Positions 12,601-24,710 of a DNA stretch of 64,000 bases are shown piece after piece. Each line of letters begins with the position of its first letter. The stretch's first letter is position 1. The DNA comes from Caecitellus pseudoparvulus (Eukaryota > Bigyra: Bicosoecida). Location: NCBI GenBank assembly GCA_965644315.1, contig CBFFRQ010000067.1:806001-870000 (forward strand), written 5' to 3'. The notes below the pieces were generated by a model, which ran no database searches, was not told the DNA's origin, and saw nothing but the letters and a program-made list of their open reading frames with translations. Both the position numbers and the translations under genes were made by a program.

Positions 12601-15600
12601 GCATTGGCGGCGTACAGGTGCACCATGGCGGCAGCGATGGCGGCGGCGTGGGGCGCAAGGGCTGGGTGCGGGCTCAGCAGCGGCGTGATCATGGTGGTGA
12701 AGATGTGCCGCATGGCAGGCGGCGAGGGGAAGCCCACGTACAGCAGGGGGGCGTGCCGCATGAAGCGTGGGGACAGCTGGGAGCGCCCCGCATCTGTGGG
12801 GGGATTGCACGCACCCACGAACGTCACGCGCTGCAGGGCGATCCACAGGGGCCGCGCGCCGCTGCCTGGCACACCCGGCAACTTGCGTGGCGGCACCCAG
12901 AAACCGCCGTGCTCCACGGCACAGCGCATGAACGCGATGGCGCTCTGCGTGCCGAACGCGTCGGGAGTGGGCAGGTTCACCTCGTCTGCGAAGACAGTCA
13001 ACGTCGTGTTCTCACTGGGCGGCGCCAGCACCACACCTGCTGGTGTGGGCGTGTACACGCAGTGCGCCTCCAGACTCTGCAGCACGGAGGCAGCTGTGGT
13101 GCCACTGGAGAAAGCCATTGTGGCAGCCGCCAGGTTGGGGTTGGAGTCCAGGGCAGCTGTGAGGGTCATGGTCTTGCCTGATCCGGGGGGGCCGCACAGC
13201 ACCAGCGGCGCCGCCGCATCCAGCCATGTTCGGATGAGGAAGCTGTTCCGCAGCGTGTCCACCGTCTGCACGACGGTGTCACCGCCCGCTGCCTGCTCGC
13301 CCGTCAGGGCGGTGGGAGGCACCTGGTCCGCCCAGTTCACCCACTCGCAGCCGTTTTCGTCCACGGTGGGCGCACCCAGCACCACACCACGCAAGTACGC
13401 CGCACCATCCGCCGGCACCCACCCCAGCAGGGAACCCTCCTGTGCCGGGAGTCCAGGCGGCAGGCTGGTTGCGTGCAGGGAGACGAGTGTCTCCAGAAGG
13501 CTGCCTCGCTTGCCGCTGGACTCTGCCGACACGCCGGCCCAGGCAGCGGCCAGGGCGACCCAGGCAGACGCGTCCACCTCTGCCTCAGCTGATGTGGGTG
13601 TGATGTCAGGCGTGCGCTCCACCCTGGCCAGCCACGCTCGCAGGCCACCACAGAGGACTGCAGCGAAGTTGGACAGGGGCGAGCCGAGGGGGAAGGTCAT
13701 CACCTGCGCATCAGGCATGCTGGCCACCCACTGCATGGCTTCCAGCGGCCCACACGCTGCAGAGTCCAGGCAGTCGGCCAGCGCCTTGCCAAAGGCAGCG
13801 GCACCAACGCTGCTGGGCGAGTCTGAGGGCGCTGGCGCGGCAGGTTCATCCGAGGTGCGTGAAGGGGGGTGCTGCCAGCGACGCATGGCGCCAGCTGCGG
13901 CGGGGCCTGAAGTGGACAGCAGGTGTGCCAGGCGACGCAGGGTGTGCTGTGGCGGCACGACTGCCTCGTGGAACCACACCATGCCGCAGCGCGACACTGT
14001 GGCAGGGGTGGCGTGCGCCAGGGTGTCGGTTTCAAACAGCATGCGCACGTGGTGCGGCAGGGGCAGGCGCTCGCCGGACGGCAGAGTGAGCAGGCGGTTG
14101 TCATCTAGGACGGAGTTCAGGTTCTCGGCCCACTCCGGGTCCACGTCGCCGTCAAAGACGACCCAGACAGGGCTGAGGGGTGCCCCGCCCGCCCCACGCG
14201 CGTCGTCGGCCCGGGAGATTTCTGCCCGCAGCACAGCTGTGAAGATGCCGTCGGTCCACTCCAGCGTGGCCTGGTCCAGGGACCCGTACAGGGCGTCCTT
14301 GTCCTGTGCCTTGGGGTCCAGCGTGATGAGCTGCACGGGGCTGCCGTGCACGCGCCCCACGGCGCAGGCGGCGGCATGCAGCGCTGCCGTCTTCCCCGTC
14401 CCGGAGGGGCCCACCAGCATGACGCCATGTCGCAGCGCGACGACAGACGCCAGCTGCCGCACCTTGGCTGTCCAGGCGTCGCTGGCCACCGCCCCATTCG
14501 CCCGCGCAAAGTCCTGCACTGCCGCGTCAATGGCCGCCGAGTCTCCCTCCGCCAGCCGCGAGTCCTGGAACACCGTGCCACACAGGGCCGTGAAGACGTC
14601 AATGTCCTCAGGCACCAGCTTTGGCAGCGTGCTGTCCACGATGCTGCGCAGCAACACCTCTGGCTCTGGACGGGGGCCGTCTGGGGAGGCGGCACGCAGC
14701 GCTTGCCCGCCCGACACCAGCACCTGCTTCAACGCACGCAGCCCAAAGTCATAGTGCACCTGGGGCGTCAGCTGCTCACGGCAGAGGCGGAAGAGCGTCA
14801 CAGCGTGCGACGCCAGCGTCTCTGCCTCCCGAAAACCCTGTGCGAACAGCAACACCTCTGCAATGGCGTGCCAGTCGGGCGTCATCATGGCACAGGGTCG
14901 GAACAGCGCCTTCAAGTTGTCGGGCAGCTCCGAGCGCCCCGCATACCCCGGGTTCATCGTCACGAAAATGCCCACTGACGGGTGCAAGTCCACCGTGCGC
15001 CCCAGCAGGCGCACAGAGCGCTGGCCGCTCAGAACGGCCTCCTGAATGGCTTGCACCTGCCCCGACACTGCGGACAGGATGCCCTCTGTCAGGCGGTTGA
15101 ACTCGTCGAAGCAGCCCCAGGCACCCGTCTGGCAGAGGCCTGTGAGGATGCGCCCCATGGCGCCCACGTCGAACGCCTCGTCGCAGTTGAACACCAACAC
15201 GTGGCGGCCAAGGGCGCCACCCAGCGCCTTCACACTCTCCGTCTTGCCGGTGCCAGCGGGGCCAAAGGGGTTCCCCCCCAGGCCCGCTCGCAGGGCCTGC
15301 GTGAGGGTCAAGTAGCACCGCTCCGTCAAGTCGGTGACGACCAAGCGGTCCCCGATGCCCAAGTACTCATACCCGTAGTCGAAGCTCGCATCTGCCAGCT
15401 GCACGGTGTAGGCGTCGCCGTCCCACACATGCCGCATGGTGCGCAGCCAGGGGAAGGAGCGGGGCCCGGCGTTCTCAGCTGCCAACAGCCGCCGCCCACA
15501 GTCCCGCAAGTGCACCAGGGTCGTGATGGTGTGCTGCAGGGCTAGAGGGTTGCCTTCCACGGCGTCCTGCCCGTGCACTGCGACGGCCGAGAGCACGCGC

Positions 15601-18600
15601 AGCACGCGATCTTGCATCGCACGCATGTCAGCTTCCTCCCCCACTGCGGCGCCCATGCCAGCTGTCCACGCGATGTACAGTGCTGCCGTGGTCACTTGCG
15701 ACGCCAGGCTAGACCACCAGCTCACCATGCTCCGTGCCAACTCTACGTCCGCCGACGGTGCCGCCTGGTCGAAGGCATGGCACGTGTCCACTGCCCCCGC
15801 CAGTTGCTCGCGCAGGGAGCAGCGCATGGAGTCCTGCAGCGCCCGCAGGAAGGTGACGGGCGCAGGTGTGCCGGAGGGGGGCGGCGTCGCATACGATGCT
15901 TCTGCGGAGGTGAGGGGGATGGTCTCGCCGTCTCGCGACAGCATGGCGCTGAGCGTCAGCGGCGCCGCCCCGTCACTGCCAAGACACACCTGCACGCCGC
16001 TGGGGCCTGCCATGTCCACGGCCGCGATGCCTGCGAACATGCGCGCGACGTGGCGCTGCACGGCCTTGGCTGGCTCCTGCGCCCCCAGCACCTCCAGCAG
16101 GTCCTCGTCGCCCAGGAAGTAGAAGCGCGCGAACATGCCACGCTGCCGCTCCAGGAACTTGCCCAGCGCGCGCTGCACCTCGCCGAATGTGTCCACCAGG
16201 CGCCCCAGCGTGTCGTCCAGCTTGCCGGCCTGCACCAGCTCCAGAGCCGAGGGGGGCGACGCCGTGCCGGTGGCAGGGACAGAGTGCTTGCGCACGAGGC
16301 CCTGCAGCTCTGAGTCTGCGCCGCGGAAGCGCCCCCACTCGCTGGGCAGCTGCACCTTGATGCTGCCGCTGCCCCCGCTGAAGAGGCCCGCCAGGTGCAC
16401 CCACGCCTTCTGCGCTGCCACCCACAGGTCCAGCGTCATGCGCAGGGCACTGAGGCGGGAGCTCCACGATGTGGCGTCGTCTTTGAACGTGTCAAAGTAC
16501 GGCGACGCCTTCATGCTGGTGAGGAAGCCGAGGTGGTCGTCCACCACCTCCAGCACCTCGTTGAAGTTGGTGACGACTGACGAGCTGCGGCCGCCGGAGA
16601 AGGCGGCAGACGTCAGGCCGGTGCCACCCCACGTCGTCTTGAGGTCACGCATGAACTTGGCCAGGTTCTCCTCGCCCGCCGCCCGCGTGAAGATGGGCGC
16701 CAGGGCACCTGCGTGTGCGGCGGGGTCTGCCTCCCAGATCTGCCCCAGTGTCAGCTCCCCCAGCAAGGCGGAGTCGACATCTGCGCCCTCCTCCGCCAGC
16801 CCCAGCACAGTGAGGATGCTGGCCCAGTGGTGCAGCTGCAGGGCAGGGCTCTTCAAGGACACGAGTTGGGGGTGGGCTGCCTTGCGCCGGGCTACTTCGT
16901 CCGCATAATACGTGTGCACTGCGTACTGCTGCAGCGCGGGAGGCGCCTGAGCCACCGAGTCAGACAGGGCGGTCAGCGCTGCCCGCACCCGCTGAGGCAC
17001 GACCGCGGGCCAGGGCGTGGAGGCCAGGTCGTTCAGGCCACCTTCGATGTCCCGCGCCCACATCCACACCTTTGTCAGGCCGGCAGCCTCCTGCTGCACT
17101 GGGCCCAGGGGGCACTGCCCACCGCCCGCGGAGCCGATGGCCTCCCGTGCTCGCTCCATCTCCGCCCACTGCCCGGCCAGCGCCTCAGCCCGTGTGGCAA
17201 AGGCGGTGAGGGCTGTGAGCGCGGCAGTGGTGTCCCCGCCCCCCCCTGCTGTGGGCGCGTTGGCTGCCCACTCCGCGTTCAGCGCGGCAGCCTTCGCCGC
17301 CAAGTCCGTCTCCGTCGTCAGCAGCGTGGACTTGAGGGAGGGCAGGTGCTCGTCCACCTCCCGGGCCCGTTTTGCGAGGATCTGGGAGACTGCCCCCCAC
17401 TCCCCCTCCACCTGGCTCAGGCGCACCCAGGCTGAGGGGAAGGTGAAGTTGTGCCGCTGCAGGGATCGCTCTGCGACGCGCAGGTCGTCGATGGTCTTGC
17501 TCCACTGGCTCGCAGCGGCTTGCGCAGCTGATGTGGCCGTGATGCACTGCACGATGGCGCGGGAGCTGCCTGAGAGGTTGGCCACCTCCAGCGTCTCACG
17601 CGTCTCCTGCATGGTGGCCAGCAGGCCCACCGAGACGTCCTTCACGGCAGCAGCGAAGCGCTTGACCGCCTCCCCCACCCACCCCGCATAAGACTGCTTC
17701 AGGTTGAAGGTGATGTGGCTCAAGTCCAGCGTGATGCTGCCGCCGAAGCGCAGGGAGCCACGCGCCTCCTGCAGGGACCGCTGCTGGGCGGTGATGCCTG
17801 CCAGCAGCTCGTGCCAGGCGGGGAGGGACTGCCCTGCCACCTGCTGCAGGTCATCAGGAGTCAGGCTCCACAGTGACTCGTACACGGTCCACTGATCCAT
17901 GGCCCCCGCGACGTCTGCCAAGACGCCCTCCACTGCCTGAGCAGCGCCATCCAGCGCCCGAGACACCGGCAGCGTGAAGAGGCAGCTCGCATATGTGGCA
18001 GCGTGCTTGCCATGTGATGTGCCCGTGGCAGAGGGCGGCGCCACGATGGGCAGGTTGGTGAACGGGTGCAGTGTCTGCGCCAGCCGTTCCAGCAGTGCGC
18101 CACGCACAGCATGCAGCGGCGGGTCCAGCACCACCCGCCCCTCCTGCACATCCAGCCTGAGGGCCAAGGGCGCACCTGCAGCAGCGGGGGACTCCCCTCG
18201 CAGAGCCTGCGTCCACTCCTGCAGGGTGGACGCGACTCGGCTCTGCAGCGCCGCCGCCACGCGCAAGTGCACCGCCTCCGCCCAACGAGGCACGTTTGCG
18301 AAGCCGCCAGTGGACAGGCGTGTCACCTCGTCCTGGATGCCGCCCACTACGGCCGCCACAGAGGCGTCCGCACTGGCCAGCTTCGCTACACCCTCCTCCA
18401 CAGCCTGCGCCGCCGCCGTCGCGACAGCTGCGGCGTCTGCGAACCGCACGGCAGCAGCGCTGAAGGACTGCACGTACTGCTTGGCGCCAGCCTCGTCCCA
18501 ATGCAGGCCTTTGGCGGCGCCAGACTGCACCTGTTTGCGCAGGGCGAGCTCTTCGTGCTGCACCAGCGCCTGCACATCTGGCGAGGCGGAGGCGCGGGTG

Positions 18601-21103
18601 GTCGCCCACTGCGACACGCCGACGTGCAGTTCCAGGGCAAGGGGGTACACCTGTTCCGCGAACAAGGCGGGCTCGCGCAGGGAGCTGGGGATGCGGAAGC
18701 CCATCGTTCGCAGCTGGTTCGACTCCCGCAGCAACTCCACGAGGGCCGGCGCGAATGCCACACGCAGGGCCCCCGCCGACACCTCCCACAGAGTGGAGGC
18801 GGTGGATGCCGCCGTCACACCTTGCATGGTATCTGTCCAGGCTGCCACCACCGGCACAGGGTCCAGGCGCGCGATGAAGGCGGCAGCCTGCGCGACCAGC
18901 GTGCGACCCGCCGCGTCGTCTTCCCACGACTCGCCCAGCACCAGCTGTACGCTCCGACGCACAGACGCCGCACCCCGCCTGAGCTGTTGCAGCCACATGA
19001 CGGTGGCCACTGTCGGGGGCACGTTGTGTTGCGCTGCCACATCAGCGCCGCCTGCCGTGCGCCAACCCCCCGCGAACATGCGCTGCAGCGCTGTCAGTTG
19101 CTGCCCAATGGCAGTCAGCAGTTTGCGCTGGTGGCCCGCGACAGCTGAGCGCACTCTCGGCCGCTGCAGCAGGCTTTGGAAGGCCTCCAGCACCTGCAGC
19201 ATGGCTGCCGTGCTGTTGCACTGCGACAGGCGTTCTTGCAGGCGCGCGGTGACATCCACCTCCACAGCAGCCGCGCTGGCACTGTAGGTGCTCTGCCGGG
19301 CCCGCCACGCCTCAATACCCGCTTCATCCACGGCAAACATGTCGCCTGAGGTCGCCAGCGTGTACGCTGCCTCCAGCTGCGCCAGCGACGCAGGCGTGTC
19401 ACCGCCACGCCGCCCGACGGAAAATGCCTGCGCCACAACTGACAGCAACGCTTCGTGGGCTTCCCTGAACTTGACGAGGCTGTCGAGGCGCTGCAGGAGG
19501 GCAGTCGGTGCCGCACTTGTGTGCATGCAGTCTTCATGCAGCGGTGTTCGGGCACTGCGGGCTGCTGTTCCGAATGCGCCGATGAGGCGCGCCTCGCCCT
19601 GCACCCATCCTCGCAGCGCCCGCGTGCACACCGCCGCATGCGCCCTGAACTCCGGCAGGGGCCGGGCCATGAAGCTGCTGCGGCCACACAGTCCAGACAG
19701 TGCACTGGCCAGGTCCACGCCAGCGCTGCGCACGAGGTGCAGGAGCAGGGGCATGGTGGGTGGCGGCGGCGAGGCGGCTGTCAGTACCGCCAGCGACGGC
19801 GCCACGAGAGCCTCCACCTCCTCCACACTGCTAGCCTGGGCGACGTTGGCCATGGGCAAGTCAGTGACTGCTATCAACGTGGCGGCTGCGTCACGGAGAA
19901 GGGGCAGCGTGGAGCTCAGTACCCTGGCCAGGGTCTTACTGGGCAGTAGTTGCTTCGCAGCCTGCAGAAAGGACACTGCCAGGGGGAAAGCTGGCGCCTG
20001 CATGGCTTCTGCGACGCGGCCTGCCTCCTCCGCCACCTTTTTCAGGCGCAGGGCGAGGGGCAGCGCCCTGCGGGGCTCTGTGGGCAGTGGCCCCGGCATG
20101 ATGGGTGTGTGGCTGCGACTCCAGGTGACGTCAGCCAGGGTGGAGAGGGGGGGCGGCGCCACCAAGCTCTGCAGCGTGTTCAGTCCCTGGGTCCACGCAT
20201 TGGCAGCCTGCGCGATGGAGGCCACCACGGCGCTGTCATCCACCGCCTCTGCCAGGGGTGTGCCGGCCAGGTCGACGGACCCACCTGCCGACGTGGCATC
20301 CCCCGCCGCCTCCTCCAGGGCCGGTGGCAGCGTGAGGTCCACGGTGGGCACGCTGCCGCCAGCCCGACAGGCCTGCAGGGCCGTGTCTAGGTCTGCCAAG
20401 CGCCCCGCCACGGCACGCAGGCCCGACGCATCAGCTGACAGCGCAGAGTCCGAGGCGCTGGTCCCACTCCCCCCAGCTGCGGCACGCAGGAGGGGTGTGA
20501 AGAAGCCACGCAGGTACGCCTGCAGCAGAGGCGCCGCCTCTGCTTGGCCAGCGCTGGGGCCTGGTGCGGTGGAGGTTGGCGGCTGCTGCACTGGCATGGG
20601 AGCCAGCAGCACCTGGCCAGCCACCGCGGCGTCCGGCGCAAGTCCGCCTTGTGTGAGGCGCATCAGAGCAGCGAGGGGCAGACCGTTGAACACTGCTTCG
20701 TTCACATGTACGGCATATGACAGGCTCTGCAGTCCTGCCCCTGCATCGCCTGTGGAGCGCAGGGTAGACACTAGTGTGCACGGGCTTGCGTTTCGCTGCT
20801 GCCAGGGCGGCGTGTACGCACCCAACAGGCCAAAGTACAGCACCGCGGAAGCGCCCTGAGCGAACTCTGTCAGTGCATGCACTGTGTCACCATCGTGCAT
20901 GAAGGCGGACACGCCTTCAGTGTCCTGCTGGCCCTTGAGCAGGAGTGGCAGCAGGGCCGCTACATGCTCCGACAGCCTGTGACAACGGCAGGCCGACGGA
21001 CGGTGCAGTTGGAGTCGCTGCACGCCGCACACAGGCTGTGCTCGGCGCAGGCAGCATGCGCAGCGCACCTTTCCACAAGTTCTGCGTCGCTGCCACCTGC
21101 CAT
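6666..21103 (-). CDS. DYNC1H1: Cytoplasmic dynein 1 heavy chain, 2 exons, 4,781 aa
   Basis: This is the motor subunit of the minus-end-directed microtubule motor. Exon 1 is only 35 nt (21103-21069, encoding MAGGSDAELVE plus two bases). A 92-nt GT-AG intron (21068-20977) precedes one 14.3-kb exon (20976-6666). The join reads VERLSEHVAALLPLL. AAA1 has GPAGTGKTESVKALG (about residue 1916) followed by FNCDEAFDVGAMGRI and GAWGCFDEFNRL, as in cytoplasmic dynein 1. Further P-loops are GPSGTGKT (AAA2, about 2200), GPPGSGKT (AAA3, about 2607) and GQSGAGKT (AAA4, about 2968, followed by FIFDEGNVLDTGFLERMN). The coiled-coil stalk spans about 3265-3545, with a microtubule-binding region near 3360 (ALDEIRALARPPEPI). 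AAA5, AAA6 and the C-terminal domain follow. P-loop spacing and total length match human DYNC1H1. The dynein-2 class is less likely from the AAA1 motifs. Confidence 0.95.
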
Positions 21104-21465
21104 GGCTTCGTTACAAGGACGCCCACTTGCGCTGTGGCGTGGCTGCCGTGTGCTGGTGCGGATTTTGAGCCAAGTCTAAGCACAGACGGCGGCTGAAGTG
21201 AGAGCGTGCGGCTCTTTGCTCCCCCCTGAAAGATCGTATGGGGTGCCCTGACTACATGCATGGGGCTGCTTTTGAATTGGGTCCGCCCCACTGCTGGCGT
21301 GGCTTGGGCCCTGCACGAAGCTTCACGTGGGCTTTGCGCTGGCTGCCGCTCAGTCAGCGCGTGGCACGCACCGCCAAATTCAACGCGCTGGTGCCCCTGC
21401 AGGCAAGGGCGCTGATGCCCGCTGCACGGCATGCTACCGTGGTCCCCACCTATCGCGGTGGCACC
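21104..21465. promoter_or_regulatory. Shared divergent upstream region of dynein and kinase genes
   Basis: A 362-bp region lies between the dynein ATG (-) and the kinase ATG (+). It must contain both transcription starts. The kinase frame is open upstream to 21238, so a longer kinase N-terminus is formally possible. I see no clear TATA box or repeat. Confidence 0.4.
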
Positions 21466-24279
21466 ATGGGCTGCTGCCAGTCGCGGTCTGCGGCAGTGTA
21501 TGCTGTGGACGCCAACGACAGCGGCGAGGGAGCGGGCGGCCAGCTGCTACTGGAGCAGGGGCATGCTGGGTGGCAGGAACATCCAGGGACGTCCAGTGAG
21601 GCACCAGCGAGGCCTGCTCATATTTCAAAGGTCACCTCTGACCGGGATGAGCTGGAGGAGTTTGCGTGGGTGAAAGGGGAGGCCATCGGTAGGTCGCATG
21701 TGTCGGTGCAACGCCCATGAAACGCCACCCACATGTCGCCATCCCTCGGCGCTTGCGTGCAGGGAGCGGCAGCTCAGGGCAAGTGTTCCTGTGCCTGAAT
21801 CAGAAAACCGGCCGCCTGATGGCGGTGAAGGAGGTGCCCTTTGACCCGACCGACACCCAGCGCCGACAGAGGGTGCAGACTGAAATCACGCTCCTACGGT
21901 GCGTGGCCAGCGACGCCGTCTGCGCCTCGCCAGCGCCCTGGCGCACCCTGATCCACGCTGTCTCAAGTACAGGCAACTTCAGCACCCAAATATCGTGCGG
22001 TACCTGGGCACTGACATGCATGAAGGCACGCTGTGCATCTTGACAGAGTGGGTATCAGGCGGCGCTCTCACATCGGTCGTGGAGGCCTTTGGGCCGCTCG
22101 CTGAGAGTGTCGCGGCGCAGTACATCTACCAACTAGTGCAGGGACTGGTGTACCTGCACGACCAAGGCATTGTGCACCGCGACATCAAGGTGAGTCTGCG
22201 CGTCGCAGAATGCGCGTCGTGCAAAGAGCAGCATGCAGGCCCCCACCTCACACACACGCCCCCACGCCACAGAGCGGAAACGCAGTGGTGGACCACAACG
22301 GCACTTTAAAAATCGTGGACTTTGGCACGGCAGTGTGGCTTGGGCAGTCGCCCAGCGCCTCCACCTCGCCACCTGCGAAACAAAGCAGCACGATCGCCGG
22401 CACACCACATTTCATGGCCCCTGAGGCGGTGGAGGGCGAGTCAGCCACACCGGCCATGGACATTTGGAGTCTAGGGTGCACGGTGTTGCACCTGCTCACG
22501 GGCGCTCTGCCGTGGAGCGACGCGGGGGGTGTGCCGGACAGCGCCGCAGTGCTGCACCGCCTCGCAAAAACCGACAGACTGCCGCCGCTGTCCAGCCGCC
22601 TGTCACCGAATGCGACGGCGTTTCTTCAGGCGTGCTTGGTTCGCGACCCGGCTGAACGGTCGTCTGCAGCCACCCTGCTCGGTCACCCGTGGTTGCTGCA
22701 CGCCTCGTCGCTCAAGCGCCCCAGCGGCAGTACCAGCCACTCTGCAAGTGCGCCGGGCAGCAGTGTGGCACCCTCGCACCGCTTGGGCAGCGGCAGCCAC
22801 GGCTCCAGCGTAGGGACACGCAGTGTGCACCAGAGTGGCGGCCCCCTCGCAGCCACTGCCACACCGCGGGAGCCGTCGTGGGGCATGGACGGCGCGCTGA
22901 TGTACGGCCGCGAACGGGGCATGGAGGGTTACCACGACAGCCTTCCAGCGCAGCAGGGGGGTGGTTCTGTCGGGCTGAGCGGCTCCATCATGCTGTCTCG
23001 TGGCCCCAGCACAGTGGGGGGTGGCGGGTCCATGGCGTTTCCCGACAGAGAGCGGCGTGTGCCTGGTGCTGTGTTGCCAACTGCCCTGTCTGGGGGAGTG
23101 TCGCTGGGCCTGGGCGGTCGCGGCATCGCACCTCCCCGCACCAACCGCTCCGGCCCCAGCACACTGCGCCGGGATGACCCGTACGCCGCATCCTTTGGTT
23201 TCACACAGGTGCACGGCCTGAGTCGCGCAGGCAGCACGGCGACACCAGGAGCGGCGGAGCAAGAGGCGGTGCACGGCAGTGTGGTGGCGTTGTCCACCCC
23301 AGACGCCGCTCCAGCCGCCGCCACAGGGAGCAGTCTGGAGGCTGCAGACAGGCCCCGAGCACGCACTGCGCCAGATACACGTGGTGAGGGGGGCGCCGCT
23401 GATGCCGGTCTCTCCACCCTTGCTGAGGTGTCAGTGACGGGCTCGCTCAGCGGCGGCAGTGCTGGTGGAACGCCCAAGCACTCCCACAAACCAAGGGGCC
23501 AGGGCAGCCCAGCTGCCATTCGTCTGGCTGGACGGGCCGGAGGGGGGGGTGGCGAGGGCGCCGACCCCCCCTACCGACCCGACAGGCGCAGAGTGCCCTC
23601 TGGCCCAGCCCCCTCCACAGTGCAATGCCGCACCACGTCCCCTGCTCTCGCCACGGGCGGCATCGCAGCACGGCCCTTCCCCGGCTCGACAGCCCGACGC
23701 CCGTCGTACCACACACGCCACACGTCGGGCGGCAGCGGCGGCGGACACTCCCGCAACCCCAGCGGCAGCAGCGGCGGACACTCACGGCAGGGCAGTGTCG
23801 GGCTGCACTTCCGACACCCCAGCCTGGGCAGCGCAGGCCCAGCGCCCGGCACGGGGCACACACGGGGCGCGAGCAGCCTGCTGCTCAGCGGGTCGGTGGA
23901 CGGCTTCCTCGTCGCACCTGCCGAGCACGCAGAGGACGAGGACGTCATCGCAGACTTCCACATGCGCCAGCCGGCGGAGCCTGGGCCAGGGCAAGGCGGC
24001 GGTGCCGGCGGCCCACCCGTCGTGGCACAGGCCAAGGAGCAGTCGCCCCAGGCCGTGCCACGGTCGGGCACTGCGCGAGAGTCGACTGGCAAGGGGGCCG
24101 AGGCCGCCCCTGATGCGCCCAGTGCCGCCGACGGTGCAGGAGCACTGCAGCTGGACTGGCAGCAGTACTCCAGCAGTGGCGTGTCGTCCGATGAGTCATC
24201 GGGTGGGGATGTGCAGGGCGGTGGCAGACATCGCGTGCAGGCTGTGCGGCAGGGGGGCTGGGTGCTCACACAGGCGTAG
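21466..24279 (+). CDS. Ser/Thr protein kinase (STE/MAP3K-like) with lipidated N-terminus and long low-complexity tail, 4 exons
   Basis: Exons are 21466-21688, 21763-21898, 21973-22189 and 22273-24279, with GT-AG introns of 74, 74 and 83 nt; the spliced protein is 860 aa. The N-terminus MGCCQS is a strong N-myristoylation signal (Gly2) with adjacent Cys residues suited to palmitoylation, so plasma- or flagellar-membrane anchoring is likely. Kinase motifs are intact: Gly-rich loop GEAIGSGSSGQVF, VAIK-type Lys in MAVKEV, HRDIKSGN catalytic loop, DFG in IVDFGTAV, APE in FMAPEAV, and DIWSLGC. LQHPNIVRYLG and DFGTAVWL suggest a STE11/MAP3K-like kinase. After about residue 350 comes a roughly 500-residue tail rich in Ser, Gly, Pro and Arg with many RxxS sites. 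The last 240 residues are duplicated four times downstream in the tandem array. Confidence 0.88.
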
Positions 24280-24710
24280 CGGGGGGGCTGGGGGCGGTGT
24301 CAGGTGGCGAGGGGTGTGTGGTTAGGATGTGCGTTTGGCGTCCCGTGACCTGTCGGGGGGGTGTGTGCCGCGCTTGTCAGGCGGTGTAGGGCTGGGGCTT
24401 GCAATGCATTGCGGTGGTCTGCACTGTGGCGCGTCAGGTCGAGTGGTGGCAAGGTGCTGCTGAAGGTGCATGTCTCAGCTGCCACCTCTGGCACCAGCGT
24501 GGAGAAGGGTGGAGGTGGACAGCACACTCCCCCTGAATACAAGCAGGACACTGTCATTCCACTGTCAAATCTCAACATCGCCTTCTTTTCTGGGTATCAT
24601 TGGACAGACAATACCAGCAGCTTGTGCAGCACTGTGCCGTGCCGCTTGTGCTCCGGTGCAGGTGTGTTGGTTATCGGAAGCACTTGCGGGATTATCCACG
24701 CCAGCACGCC
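24280..24710. other. Spacer between kinase stop and ankyrin gene 1 (upstream module type A)
   Basis: This 430-bp spacer has no convincing gene. It begins with G-runs, contains a GCAATGCATTGCGG palindrome-like stretch near 24400, and holds an AT-richer patch (about 24540-24620) just before the ankyrin gene. Units 1, 3 and 4 share this patch; units 2 and 5 carry a different one at the same place. It probably contains the ankyrin promoter and 5' leader. Confidence 0.5.

Noticed and set aside
12586-14754. 722-aa plus-strand ORF inside dynein
   Set aside because: It is antisense to the AAA2-AAA4 coding region; its length is a by-product of high GC, and the translation is Arg/Ala/Ser/Pro noise without motifs.
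24600-24710. Longer ankyrin N-terminus from about 24600
   Set aside because: The frame is open but has no ATG, and the upstream sequence differs between array copies (types A and B), whereas MAADSERQ/MAAGSERQ is shared by all.
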